Assembly (NCBI GenBank): GCA_028871795.1
Contig: JAGWMG010000001.1
Span: forward strand, 62,001 to 126,000
DNA length: 64,000 nt
Source: Alphaproteobacteria bacterium
GTDB lineage: Bacteria > Pseudomonadota > Alphaproteobacteria > Micropepsales > Micropepsaceae
Reading direction: 5' to 3'
The translations under genes and the position numbers were made by a program. Positions 35,229 through 43,380 of the stretch are shown piece after piece. The notes beneath the pieces are model-generated. The model did no database searches. It was not told the origin of the DNA and saw only the letters and a program-made list of their open reading frames with translations. How positions within the stretch are numbered: position 1 is the stretch's first letter; each line of letters starts with the position of its first letter.

Positions 35229-36446
35229 ATGAGGCGCGTCGTCGTCACGGGGATGGGCATCGTCTCCTCCATCGGCAACAACACCCGGGAAGTCGTGACC
35301 TCCCTGCGCGAGGCGAAGTCCGGCATCACCGCCGCCGCCGCTTATCGCGACATGGGCTTCCGCTGCCAGGTGGAAGGCAGCGTCAAGATCGATCTCGAAG
35401 CCATGATCGACCGGCGCGCGCGCCGCTTCATGGGCGACACCGCCGCTTACGCGTGGCTGGCGATGGATCAGGCGATCCGCGATTCGGGCCTCGAGGAAAA
35501 AGACGTCGTCAACGAAAGGACCGGCCTCATCGTCGGCTCGGGCGGGCCTTCCACCAGGACGCTCGTCGCCGCCGCCGACACGGCGCGCAACGCCGGTCCC
35601 AAGCGTGTCGGCCCCTTCGCCGTGCCCAAGGCGATGTCGTCCACCTGTTCGGCGGTGCTCTCCACCTGGTTCAAGATCAAGGGCGTCAACTACTCGATCA
35701 GCTCGGCGTGCGCCACCAGCGCGCATTGCCTGGGCAACGCCGCCGAGATGATCCAATGGGGCAAGCAGGACGTGATGTTCGCCGGCGGCGGCGAGGAACT
35801 CGACTGGACGCTGTCCGTCCTGTTCGACGCCATGGGCGCGATGTCGTCGAAATACAACGCCACGCCGGAAAAAGCCTCGCGCGCCTTCGACAAGAACCGC
35901 GACGGCTTCGTCATCGCCGGCGGCGGCGGCGTGGTGGTGCTGGAAGAGCTCGAACACGCCAAGGCGCGCGGCGCCAAGCTCTATGGCGAACTGGTGGGCT
36001 ACGGCGCCACCTCCGACGGCCACGACATGGTGGCACCCTCGGGCGAGGGCGCGGTGCGCTGCATGCGCCAGGCGCTTGCCACGGTGAAAGGCCCCGTCGA
36101 TTACATCAATGCGCACGGCACCTCGACGCCGGTGGGCGACGTCACCGAGATCAAGGCCCTGCGCGAGGTTTTCGGCGACAAGATTCCGCCGCTGAATTCC
36201 ACCAAGTCGCTGGCCGGCCACTCGCTCGGCGCCACCGGCGCCCAGGAAGCGATTTTCTCGCTGTTGCAGATGCAGGGCGGTTTCATCGCGGAAAGCGCCA
36301 ACATCGAGGAGCTCGATCCCGAAATCGCCGATGCGCCCATCGTCAGAAGCCGGATCGACAGCGCCAAGCTCGAGCGCGTGTTGTCCAACAGCTTCGGCTT
36401 CGGCGGGACCAATGCGACGCTGGTCTTCCAGCGCTGCGACGCCTGA
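35229..36446 (+). CDS. fabB: Beta-ketoacyl-ACP synthase I FabB
   Basis: An elongating condensing enzyme, required with FabA for unsaturated fatty acids. 405 residues. The catalytic triad is complete: C161 (SSACATSAH), H296 ([11 protein letters not shown]) and H331 ([10 protein letters not shown]). The N-terminus [18 protein letters not shown] and the C-terminus [15 protein letters not shown] are typical. It lies 37 bases after fabA, in the same operon. FabB rather than FabF is called because of pairing with fabA and the [17 protein letters not shown] segment. Confidence 0.95.
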   Translation: MRRVVVTGMGIVSSIGNNTREVVTSLREAKSGITAAAAYRDMGFRCQVEGSVKIDLEAMIDRRARRFMGDTAAYAWLAMDQAIRDSGLEEKDVVNERTGLIVGSGGPSTRTLVAAADTARNAGPKRVGPFAVPKAMSSTCSAVLSTWFKIKGVNYSISSACATSAHCLGNAAEMIQWGKQDVMFAGGGEELDWTLSVLFDAMGAMSSKYNATPEKASRAFDKNRDGFVIAGGGGVVVLEELEHAKARGAKLYGELVGYGATSDGHDMVAPSGEGAVRCMRQALATVKGPVDYINAHGTSTPVGDVTEIKALREVFGDKIPPLNSTKSLAGHSLGATGAQEAIFSLLQMQGGFIAESANIEELDPEIADAPIVRSRIDSAKLERVLSNSFGFGGTNATLVFQRCDA

Positions 36447-36536
36447 CGGCGGCCGTCGCGGCCGCGTTCCGTGTATGGTTGTTGCATGACTGTGCGGGAA
36501 TTCCCGCGCTGTGTGCCGTTTTGAGACAGAGGAACC

Positions 36537-37388
36537 ATGGCTCGATCGACGTTGCTTGAAGGGTGCCGCGGACTGGTGATGGGCGTCGCCAACGACCACT
36601 CCATCGCCTGGGGCATCGCGCGCACCTTGGCGGCGCACGGAGCCGAGGTGGCGTTCACCTACCAGGGCGAAGCGCAGGCCAAGCGGCTGAAGCCGTTGGC
36701 GGCCGCCATCGGCTCCGCGCTGATCCTGCCCGGCGACGTCGAGAACGACGGCGAACTCGACGCCGCCTTCGACACGCTGAAGCGCGAATGGGGCGGGATC
36801 GATTTCCTGGTCCACGCCATCGCCTATTCGGACAAGAACGAGCTGAAGGGCCGTTACGTCGATACCTCGCGCGAGAACTTCGTGCGCACGCTGTCGATCT
36901 CCTGTTATTCCTTCACCGCGGTGGCGCGCCGTGCGGCGCGGCTGATGGCGGGCAAGGGCGGCTCGATGCTGACGCTCACCTATATGGGCGCCGGCCGCGT
37001 CATGCCGAACTACAACGTGATGGGCGTGGCCAAGGCGGCGCTGGAGGCGTCGGTGCGTTATCTCGCCGCCGATCTCGGCCACGACCACATCCGCGTCAAC
37101 GCCATCAGCGCCGGACCGATGCGCACGCTGGCCGGTTCCGCGGTCGGCGACGGGCGCATGATGTTCAAGTGGATTCGCCAGCTCAATCCGCTGCGCCGGA
37201 CCATCGAGCTCGATCACGTGGGGGGCGCGGCGCTCTATCTGCTGAGCGAGCTGTCGGGCGGAGTGACGGGCGAAGTGCATTTCGTCGACGCCGGCTACAA
37301 TGTGGTGGGCGTGCCGCCGGCGGCGCTGCTCAAGAGCTGGAATGCGCCGGAGAACGGCAACGGGGACAAAGCCGATGGGGAAGCTTGA
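36537..37388 (+). CDS. fabI: Enoyl-ACP reductase (NADH) FabI
   Basis: Performs the last step of each fatty-acid elongation cycle. 283 residues of the short-chain dehydrogenase fold: the nucleotide-binding segment GVANDHSIAWGIA near residues 15-27, the active-site pair Y-x6-K in YNVMGVAKAALE near 160 and the substrate-loop SAGPMRTLAGS. The C-terminal tail (about 20 residues after VVGVPP) is Pro/Asn-rich. It is the third gene of the fab operon. The FabI form is the classical triclosan target. Confidence 0.95.
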   Translation: MARSTLLEGCRGLVMGVANDHSIAWGIARTLAAHGAEVAFTYQGEAQAKRLKPLAAAIGSALILPGDVENDGELDAAFDTLKREWGGIDFLVHAIAYSDKNELKGRYVDTSRENFVRTLSISCYSFTAVARRAARLMAGKGGSMLTLTYMGAGRVMPNYNVMGVAKAALEASVRYLAADLGHDHIRVNAISAGPMRTLAGSAVGDGRMMFKWIRQLNPLRRTIELDHVGGAALYLLSELSGGVTGEVHFVDAGYNVVGVPPAALLKSWNAPENGNGDKADGEA

Positions 37389-37959
37389 GGCGTTTGCGCT
37401 GATTTCGTTTTTGTGCCTCAGCACGGCGGCGACCGCCGGCTGGCAGGAGCACGCATCCGCCTTCGACGCGCAGCGGCTGTCGCGTCTGGACGAATCGCGG
37501 GCCAAGGGTTTGGACGAAGCGACGCGCGGTGCTTCCGCCGCCGACCTAGCGGCCATCCATTCGCTGCTCGATGCCCAGCCCGTATCTGGATCGCTCGCCG
37601 GAAACTGGCGCTGCCGCACCATCAAGCTCGGCGGCCTCACGCCGGACGTGATCTACACCTGGTTCCGCTGCCGCATCAGCGAGCGCGACGGCGCGCTGTT
37701 CTTCGAAAAACTTTCGGGCACCCAGCGCATGTCGGGCTTTCTTTATCCGCAGGACGGCGACTTCGTGTATCTGGGCGCCTCCAGCGTGAAGGGCGAGAAG
37801 CCGCACGCCTATTCGGGCAACGGCGCCGAAGCGGGCGCCGCCGCCACGCCAGACGACCAGATCGGAGTGCTCTCGCTGCTCGCCGATGGCCGCGCCCGGC
37901 TGGAGCTGCCGTATCCGCTCCAGGAATCGACTTTCGACGTGATCGAGTTGAAGCGCTAA
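37375..37959 (+). CDS. DUF4893 family exported protein
   Basis: A 194-residue protein with a cleavable signal peptide (about 22 residues, ending TAATAG-W). The mature domain shows the DUF4893 pattern: RLDESRAKGLDEA, GNWRCRTIKLGG, TWFRCRI, SGFLYP and a final strand FDVIELKR, with two cysteines that may bond in the periplasm. Its start overlaps the end of fabI by 14 bases, so it may be translated with the fab operon. Family function unknown. The stop overlaps that of carA. Confidence 0.82.
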   Translation: MGKLEAFALISFLCLSTAATAGWQEHASAFDAQRLSRLDESRAKGLDEATRGASAADLAAIHSLLDAQPVSGSLAGNWRCRTIKLGGLTPDVIYTWFRCRISERDGALFFEKLSGTQRMSGFLYPQDGDFVYLGASSVKGEKPHAYSGNGAEAGAAATPDDQIGVLSLLADGRARLELPYPLQESTFDVIELKR

Positions 37960-39134
37960 ACCCGTTTCTTCGCCGCCTCCGCAAATCGTTCGAACAGATA
38001 GTGCGAATCCATCGGGCCGGGCGAGGCTTCGGGGTGGTACTGTACGCCGAACACCGGCTTGCCTTCGACGCGCAGCCCGCAATTGGTGCCGTCGAACAGC
38101 GAAACATGCGTCTCTTTCACGCCCTTGGGCAACGAGGCCCCGTCCACGGTGAAGCCGTGGTTCATCGAGGCGATTTCCACCTTGCCGGTTTCCACATCCT
38201 TCACCGGATGGTTGGCGCCGTGATGGCCTTGCGCCATCTTCCTGGTGGTTCCCCCCAGCGCCAGTCCCAGCATCTGATGGCCGAGGCAGATGCCGAACAC
38301 CGGGATGCCGGATTTCACCAGCGCCTTGATCGTCGCGATGGCGTAGACGCCGGTCGCCGCCGGATCACCGGGACCGTTCGACAGCACCACGCCGTGCGGG
38401 GCGTGGATCATCACCTCGTCGAACGTCGCTTGCGCCGGCACCACCGTGACATCGGCGCCGATCCCCGCCAGCATCCGCAATATGTTGCGCTTGACGCCGT
38501 AATCGATCACCACCGCGCGGAACGTGGGCGCCGTTTGTTCGCCGTAGCCTCGGTTCCACACCCACGGCGTCTCGCGCCATTTGAAGGTCTGCCGCGAGGA
38601 CACCTCCTTGGCGAGGTCCACGCCTTCCAGCCCCGGAAACGCGCGCGCCGCGTTGACCAGCGCCGCGACGTCGAATTTGCCGCTCTTGGAATGGGCGATG
38701 ACGCCGTGCACCATGCCCTTCTCGCGGATGCGTGCCGTCAGCGCGCGCGTGTCGAGCCCGGCGATGGCGGGAATGGCGTGGCGCTTCAGCCAGGCGTCGA
38801 GCGTTTTCAGCGCGCGGTAGTTCGAAGGACTGCGCGCATCCGCCCGCACGATCACGCCCCTCACATGGGGCGTGAGGGTCTCGATGTCCTCGTCGTTGCT
38901 GCCGACGATGCCGATGTGCGGGAAGGTGAAGCAGACAATCTGACCGGCATAGGAGGGATCGCTGAGGATTTCCTGATAGCCCGTCATCGCGGTGTTGAAG
39001 CAGACCTCGCCGACGGCCTCAGCTTCGGCGCCGAAGCCGCGGCCTTCGAACGCGGTGCCGTCGGCCAGCACGAGCGCCGCGCGCGAAAACATCTCCGCCG
39101 GCTTGGCGGCGGGAGTGGACACGGCGTCGGTCAT
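37956..39134 (-). CDS. carA: Carbamoyl-phosphate synthase small subunit (glutamine amidotransferase)
   Basis: The glutaminase subunit that supplies ammonia to CarB for carbamoyl phosphate, used for arginine and pyrimidines. 392 residues. The N-terminal domain has LADGTAFEGRGFGA and FNTAMTGYQEILSDPSYAGQIV; the class I amidotransferase domain has the nucleophile cysteine in FGICLGHQML and the histidine in YHPEASPGP. The start is ATG 39134; 13 more codons upstream are open but less likely. No carB is next to it. Divergent from yqeY. Confidence 0.95.
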   Translation of the reverse strand: MTDAVSTPAAKPAEMFSRAALVLADGTAFEGRGFGAEAEAVGEVCFNTAMTGYQEILSDPSYAGQIVCFTFPHIGIVGSNDEDIETLTPHVRGVIVRADARSPSNYRALKTLDAWLKRHAIPAIAGLDTRALTARIREKGMVHGVIAHSKSGKFDVAALVNAARAFPGLEGVDLAKEVSSRQTFKWRETPWVWNRGYGEQTAPTFRAVVIDYGVKRNILRMLAGIGADVTVVPAQATFDEVMIHAPHGVVLSNGPGDPAATGVYAIATIKALVKSGIPVFGICLGHQMLGLALGGTTRKMAQGHHGANHPVKDVETGKVEIASMNHGFTVDGASLPKGVKETHVSLFDGTNCGLRVEGKPVFGVQYHPEASPGPMDSHYLFERFAEAAKKRV

Positions 39135-39320
39135 CGGGAGCCTCGTATTCGCCGGAAAATAGGGGCCACACACGCGCCGGTCAACCCGCCGCTTTTGCGC
39201 GCTCCTGCGGCACTTTCCGGTTTGGACAGCAACTCACGCGGAGTCGCGAAGGTTGAGAGATTCCGCGTTCTCCTCTGCTGACGCGTGCTAGATTGCCCGC
39301 ATCAGCAGAGGGGAACGTCT

Positions 39321-39785
39321 ATGGGCCTGCGCGATCAGCTCGACAATGCCGTGAAAGAGGCGATGAAGGCCCGCGACCAGAAGCGCCTGGGCACGCTGCG
39401 CCTCGTCCAGGCCGCGCTCAAGGATCGTGACATCGCCAACCGCAGCGAGGAAAGCCGCGCCGGCATCTCCGACGACGAAATCCTTGTCCTGCTGGCCAAG
39501 CTGATAAAAAGCCGCGAGGATTCCATCGCGCTTTACGAAAAGGGCGGCCGGCCGGAGCTCGCCCAAGCCGAGCGCGGCGAGATCGCCGTCATCCGCGAAT
39601 TCATGCCCAAGCAGATGGACGAAGGCGAAGCGAAGGCAGCCATCGCCGCGGTCATCGCCGAATTGGGTGCCTCCTCGATGAAGGACATGGGCAAGGTGAT
39701 GGCGGCGCTCAAGGAACGCTTCGCCGGTAAGATGGATTTCGCCAAGGCCGGCGCGGCCGTGAAGGAGCTGCTCAGCCCGAAATAG
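39321..39785 (+). CDS. GatB/YqeY domain protein
   Basis: A 154-residue helical protein of the YqeY family, related to the tRNA-binding tail of GatB. It starts LRDQLDNAVKEAMKARDQKRLGTLRLVQAALKD and contains the YEKGGRPELAQAE and REFMPKQMDE segments typical of the family. A strong AGAGGGGA ribosome binding site precedes ATG 39321. Exact function unknown; in alphaproteobacteria it is commonly found between carA and dnaG, as here. Its last 14 bases overlap the convergent GT87 gene. Confidence 0.9.
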   Translation: MGLRDQLDNAVKEAMKARDQKRLGTLRLVQAALKDRDIANRSEESRAGISDDEILVLLAKLIKSREDSIALYEKGGRPELAQAERGEIAVIREFMPKQMDEGEAKAAIAAVIAELGASSMKDMGKVMAALKERFAGKMDFAKAGAAVKELLSPK

Positions 39786-41004
39786 CGCCGCCGACTCGTT
39801 CTTTCGTCGAAGCTTCCCGCAGGATCAGCGCCGCCAGCGCGATCAACAGCAGCGGTACGAAGCGGCCGGGTGGCGAAACCGCCGGCGGACTGACCAGCGG
39901 CACCAGCCAGACGGCAAGCACGATCGTCCAGCGCCACAACTCCGCCGGCGCCGTGGCGTGTTTCAGCCACAGGCAGCCCGCCACCACCGGCATCATCGCT
40001 TCGTATGGGCCGGAGTGTGGCGCCGCGAGGAAGACGATTGCCAGCAGCAGCGCGCATTTGAGGTCTGATTCGCGGATGCGCCGGAAACCGGCATAAACCG
40101 CCGCCGCGCCGCCTAGCAGCCCTGCGGCCTGGAGCGCCGAGGCCAGCCCGCCTGGCGCGCCCAACAGGACGGCGCTGGCGTAGATGCTGTTGCCCCACAG
40201 CCGTCCGTGCTCGATCCATTTGGGGTCGCCGGCCAGCACCTTGTGGAACCACAAGAGCCACGGCTCGAAACCGAACAGCGCGGCGCTCGCGGCCGTCAGC
40301 GCCAGGGCGGAGGCGAACGTCCAGAACAACGCTCTCCACTGACGCGCCGCCACGAGCGCGACCGGCACCAGCACGAAATACTGCGGCTTGACGCTCAACA
40401 AACCGAACAGAATGCCCGCAAGCACAGGCTTTTTGTCCAGCGAGCGCAGTCCGCCGATCAGAAGCGCGGTCACGAGAAAGCCAGTCTGGCCATCCACCGC
40501 GTTGAGCGCGGCGGCGGGACAGAACAGTGCCGGCAAGCCGATCGTCCAGGCGGATTTGGGGTCGCTCGCGCCCAGGCGCAGCGACGCCAATAGCAGCGCA
40601 GCGCCGGCAAGCTGGAACGCCGCATAAGAGACGCCGAACCCCACAAGCCCAAAGGGCAGCAGCAGCAGCAGGAAGGACGGCGGCGCGATCCACGGCCGGT
40701 AGGACAAGGGCTGGGTCAGGACGCCGGAGAACTGCGCATTCAGGAAAGCCGTGAAACGGTCGCCGTCGGCCAAGAGGTCGAGCTGGCCGTGCCAGAAGGA
40801 CTGCGCGGCGCTGTAGAAGACCATCCAGTCCGTGCCGGGGGTGTTGTAATTCGGCCCGATGAGGCCCGGATGCGAGAACGTCGTGGCGAACAGCGCCCAC
40901 TCGTAGACCGCCGCCAGCAGCGCCAGCGCCGCGATCGCGGCGGGCGGCCGAAAGAGGGCGTTCTGCGGCGTCGACACTGGCAAGTCCCGGCCTTTTGCGC
41001 CCAA
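39772..41004 (-). CDS. Glycosyltransferase family 87 (DUF2029) membrane protein
   Basis: A 410-residue polytopic membrane protein with about 10-11 helices. An aspartate-containing first loop, NYNTPGTDWMVFYSAAQSFWHG, matches the family-87 pattern in which an acidic residue after helix 1 is catalytic. LLSVKPQYFVLVPVAL resembles the conserved K/P/Q segment. Such enzymes use polyprenyl-phosphate sugars on the periplasmic side; the known mycobacterial members add mannose. Acceptor unknown here. It lies between two housekeeping genes on the opposite strand. Confidence 0.82.
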   Translation of the reverse strand: MGAKGRDLPVSTPQNALFRPPAAIAALALLAAVYEWALFATTFSHPGLIGPNYNTPGTDWMVFYSAAQSFWHGQLDLLADGDRFTAFLNAQFSGVLTQPLSYRPWIAPPSFLLLLLPFGLVGFGVSYAAFQLAGAALLLASLRLGASDPKSAWTIGLPALFCPAAALNAVDGQTGFLVTALLIGGLRSLDKKPVLAGILFGLLSVKPQYFVLVPVALVAARQWRALFWTFASALALTAASAALFGFEPWLLWFHKVLAGDPKWIEHGRLWGNSIYASAVLLGAPGGLASALQAAGLLGGAAAVYAGFRRIRESDLKCALLLAIVFLAAPHSGPYEAMMPVVAGCLWLKHATAPAELWRWTIVLAVWLVPLVSPPAVSPPGRFVPLLLIALAALILREASTKERVGGAISG

Positions 41005-41115
41005 AGCGTGCCATGGCGCTCCTTGCCGGGCGGTTATCGCCCCAAACGCAACGATTCACAGCCGGAATGGGCGGTTTGAGGGACTCCGGCGCGCCAAACC
41101 GTTTAAGCTTGCGCC

Positions 41116-42915
41116 ATGCGCTTTGGCCCCAACCTGCTCGAAGAAATCCTGCGCCGCACCGACATCGTCCAGCTTGTCGGGCGCAAGGTGAAGCTGACCC
41201 GGCGCGGCCAGGCGTTCTGGGGCTGCTGCCCCTTCCACAAGGAAAAATCGCCCTCGTTCAAGGTGGAGAACGGGCGGCGCACTTACAAATGCTTCGGCTG
41301 CGACAAGGGCGGCGACGCCTTCAAATGGCTGATGGAAACCGAGGGCCTCAGCTTCCCGGAAGCGGTCGAGAAGCTGGCGGGCGAAGCGGGCGTCGAGCTG
41401 CCCCAATGGACGGCGGAAGACGAGGCGCGCGAGGAAAAGAAGAAATCACTCTACGATGTGATTGGGGCGGCTTGCGTCTTCTTCGAAACGCAGCTGTACG
41501 AGGCGGGCGGACGCGCCGCCCGCGATTACCTGAAATCGCGCGGGCTGGACGAGGCGGCGGCCAAGCGCTTCCGCCTGGGCTACGCGCCGCAGTCCGGCAC
41601 CGCCCTGATCGGCCATCTGACGGCGAAGAACGTCACCATGGACGACATGATCGCCGCCGGCCTGGTGCGCCCCGCCGACGAAGAGCGCCCCACCCGCGAT
41701 TTTTTCTTCAACCGGCTGATGTTTCCCATCGCTGATCCGCGCGGGCGGGTGGTGGCCTTCGGCGGACGCGGGCTGACGGCGGACGCCAAGCCCAAATACG
41801 TCAACACCGGCGATACCGCACTCTTCTCCAAGGGCCGCCAGCTTTACAACTTCGCCGCCGCCCGCCCCGCCGGCCTCAAGGCGCAGACCATCGTCGTCGC
41901 CGAGGGCTACATGGATGTGATCGCCCTGGTGCGGGCGGGTTTCGAGGCCTCCGTCGCCCCGTTGGGCACGGCCTTGACCGAAGACCAGTTGCATCTGCTG
42001 TGGCGCGTGGCCCCCGAACCGGTGATGGCCTTCGACGGCGACGAAGCAGGTCTCGGCGCCGCTCATCGGGCCGCGCGGCTGGCGTTGCCGAACTTGAGGC
42101 CCGGACACAGCCTGCGTTTTGCCTTCCTGCCCAAGGGCGAAGACCCCGACAGCCTGATCCGCGCCTCCGGGGCGTCCGCCATGCAGACGATCCTGGACTC
42201 CGCCGAGCCGCTGGCCCGCGTGCTGTGGCGCGGCGAGACAGAGGGCAAGGATTTCTCCACCCCCGAACGGCGCGCCGGGCTGGAGCGGTCGCTCTCCGAG
42301 ATCGTTTCGCTGATCGCCGACGGCAAGATCGCCGATTACTACCGCCGCGAATTCGAGGAACGCGTCTTCGAGACCTTCAAGCGCCGCAAGCCGGCTCGTA
42401 CGCCTTACCGCAGGGGCGCCGCGGCGCAGCCCGATCCGGTTTCCCCGGCGATGAAGAGCAGCCTGCTGGCCGGCGGGATCGGGGTCAGGAAGGTCAAGGA
42501 ATCCGAGCTTTGCCGGCTGCTGCTGGAAGACCCGGAAATCGCGGCCAGACAAGGGGAAACCCTTGCGGCGCTGCATTTTTCCGATCCCTTGCTTGACAGG
42601 TTGCGCCAGGAACTCCTAAACCTCGCCGCTTCCGGCTCCAGACTTGAAAAAAGGGGGCTGGAGACCCATCTCGTCCGTGCAGGCCTGGCCGAACTGGTGG
42701 AAAACCTGAGGGCACACGGCGTGCAGGCCCCGGCAAGCCAGGAGAGCGCAGATGGCGAGGATTCGCGCTTCTTGCAAGTTGCCGCTCAACTCCGCGACAT
42801 GGCGGAACGCGTCCCGGAACGAATGCGGGCTCCAAAGCACGTTGATCTGGAGATGACCGAGGAGAGCTGGCGCCCCAACATAGATCGTTTGTTTGGTCTT
42901 CGGCCCAAGGAATAG
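41116..42915 (+). CDS. dnaG: DNA primase DnaG
   Basis: Makes RNA primers for replication. 599 residues. The N-terminal zinc-binding domain has CCPFHKEKSPSFKV and YKCFGCDKGGDAF; the catalytic TOPRIM domain shows VVAEGYMDVIAL and VMAFDGDEAG, with GRVVAFGGRGL before them; the C-terminal helicase-interaction part is divergent, as usual. All expected motifs are present. It opens the dnaG-(H1-like)-rpoD macromolecular-synthesis block. Confidence 0.96.
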   Translation: MRFGPNLLEEILRRTDIVQLVGRKVKLTRRGQAFWGCCPFHKEKSPSFKVENGRRTYKCFGCDKGGDAFKWLMETEGLSFPEAVEKLAGEAGVELPQWTAEDEAREEKKKSLYDVIGAACVFFETQLYEAGGRAARDYLKSRGLDEAAAKRFRLGYAPQSGTALIGHLTAKNVTMDDMIAAGLVRPADEERPTRDFFFNRLMFPIADPRGRVVAFGGRGLTADAKPKYVNTGDTALFSKGRQLYNFAAARPAGLKAQTIVVAEGYMDVIALVRAGFEASVAPLGTALTEDQLHLLWRVAPEPVMAFDGDEAGLGAAHRAARLALPNLRPGHSLRFAFLPKGEDPDSLIRASGASAMQTILDSAEPLARVLWRGETEGKDFSTPERRAGLERSLSEIVSLIADGKIADYYRREFEERVFETFKRRKPARTPYRRGAAAQPDPVSPAMKSSLLAGGIGVRKVKESELCRLLLEDPEIAARQGETLAALHFSDPLLDRLRQELLNLAASGSRLEKRGLETHLVRAGLAELVENLRAHGVQAPASQESADGEDSRFLQVAAQLRDMAERVPERMRAPKHVDLEMTEESWRPNIDRLFGLRPKE

Positions 42916-42917
42916 AG

Positions 42918-42944
42918 CAGGCAATCAATAGCGATTTTTGCCTG
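42918..42944 (+). terminator. Weak hairpin after dnaG
   Basis: CAGGCAA (42918-42924) and TTGCCTG (42938-42944) form a 7-base stem followed by TTTA on the plus strand, just after the dnaG stop. It could attenuate read-through into the H1-like gene. Confidence 0.45.
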
Positions 42945-42948
42945 TTTA

Positions 42949-42980
42949 GGTTAGGAACGCTCTGTTGCGCGCGCAACGGA
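42949..42980 (+). repeat. Upstream repeat, copy A (before the H1-like gene)
   Basis: A 32-base segment GGTTAGGAACG...ACGGA that matches copy B at 43328-43359 in 29 of 32 positions. It contains the palindrome GTTGCGCGCGCAAC (42964-42977). It lies 20 bases before the start codon of the H1-like gene. Confidence 0.8.
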
Positions 42981-42999
42981 CGGAAACGAGGGAACTCAC

Positions 43000-43305
43000 A
43001 TGGCAAAAAAGAAGTCGGTGAAGAAGAAAAAGAAGGTGGTAAAGAAGAAGAAGGCGAAGCTGGTGTCCAAACGCCGGGTCGCAAAGGCGCGCAAACCGGC
43101 GCGCAAGCTCGCGAAGAAGCGTGCGAAAAAGGCCGTGAAGAAAACCGCGGTCAAGAAGGCCGCTCCCAAGAAGAAGGCGAGGAAGCGGGTCAAGAAGGCG
43201 GCTCCCAAACCCGTCGCCGCCGAAATCGTCGCGATCGGCATGGACATGGAGCCTGCTGCAGAGGGCATGATGACGATGATGCCCGGTTTTTCGCAATTGT
43301 CTTAG
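43000..43305 (+). CDS. Lysine/alanine-rich histone H1-like protein
   Basis: A 101-residue protein whose first ~70 residues are almost only Lys, Arg, Ala and Val (MAKKKSVKKKKKVVKKKKAK and onward), like bacterial histone H1-like nucleoid proteins or the tail of eukaryotic H1. The last ~30 residues change abruptly to a neutral, Met-rich tail (AEIVAIGMDMEP...MMTMMPGFSQLS). It should bind DNA or RNA non-specifically. It sits between dnaG and rpoD, with an upstream sequence nearly identical to that of rpoD, and its N-terminus resembles the basic N-terminal extension of RpoD. Confidence 0.8.
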   Translation: MAKKKSVKKKKKVVKKKKAKLVSKRRVAKARKPARKLAKKRAKKAVKKTAVKKAAPKKKARKRVKKAAPKPVAAEIVAIGMDMEPAAEGMMTMMPGFSQLS

Positions 43306-43327
43306 GCGGTACGAAGACGCGTTGTGT

Positions 43328-43359
43328 GGTTAGGAACGATCCGTTGCGCGCGCGACGGA
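43328..43359 (+). repeat. Upstream repeat, copy B (before rpoD)
   Basis: The second copy of the 32-base segment at 42949-42980; three substitutions, one of which breaks the palindrome (GTTGCGCGCGCGAC). The similarity continues loosely through GGGAACT/CGGAACT to the start codon. It lies 21 bases before the rpoD GTG. Confidence 0.8.
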
Positions 43360-43380
43360 GAAATGAACGACGGAACTGAC

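Noticed and set aside
35160..37640. 826-codon open frame on the minus strand across fabB-fabI
   Set aside because: It is antisense to clear fab genes and its product is His/Arg/Gly-rich low-complexity sequence, typical of the reverse of high-G+C coding sequence.
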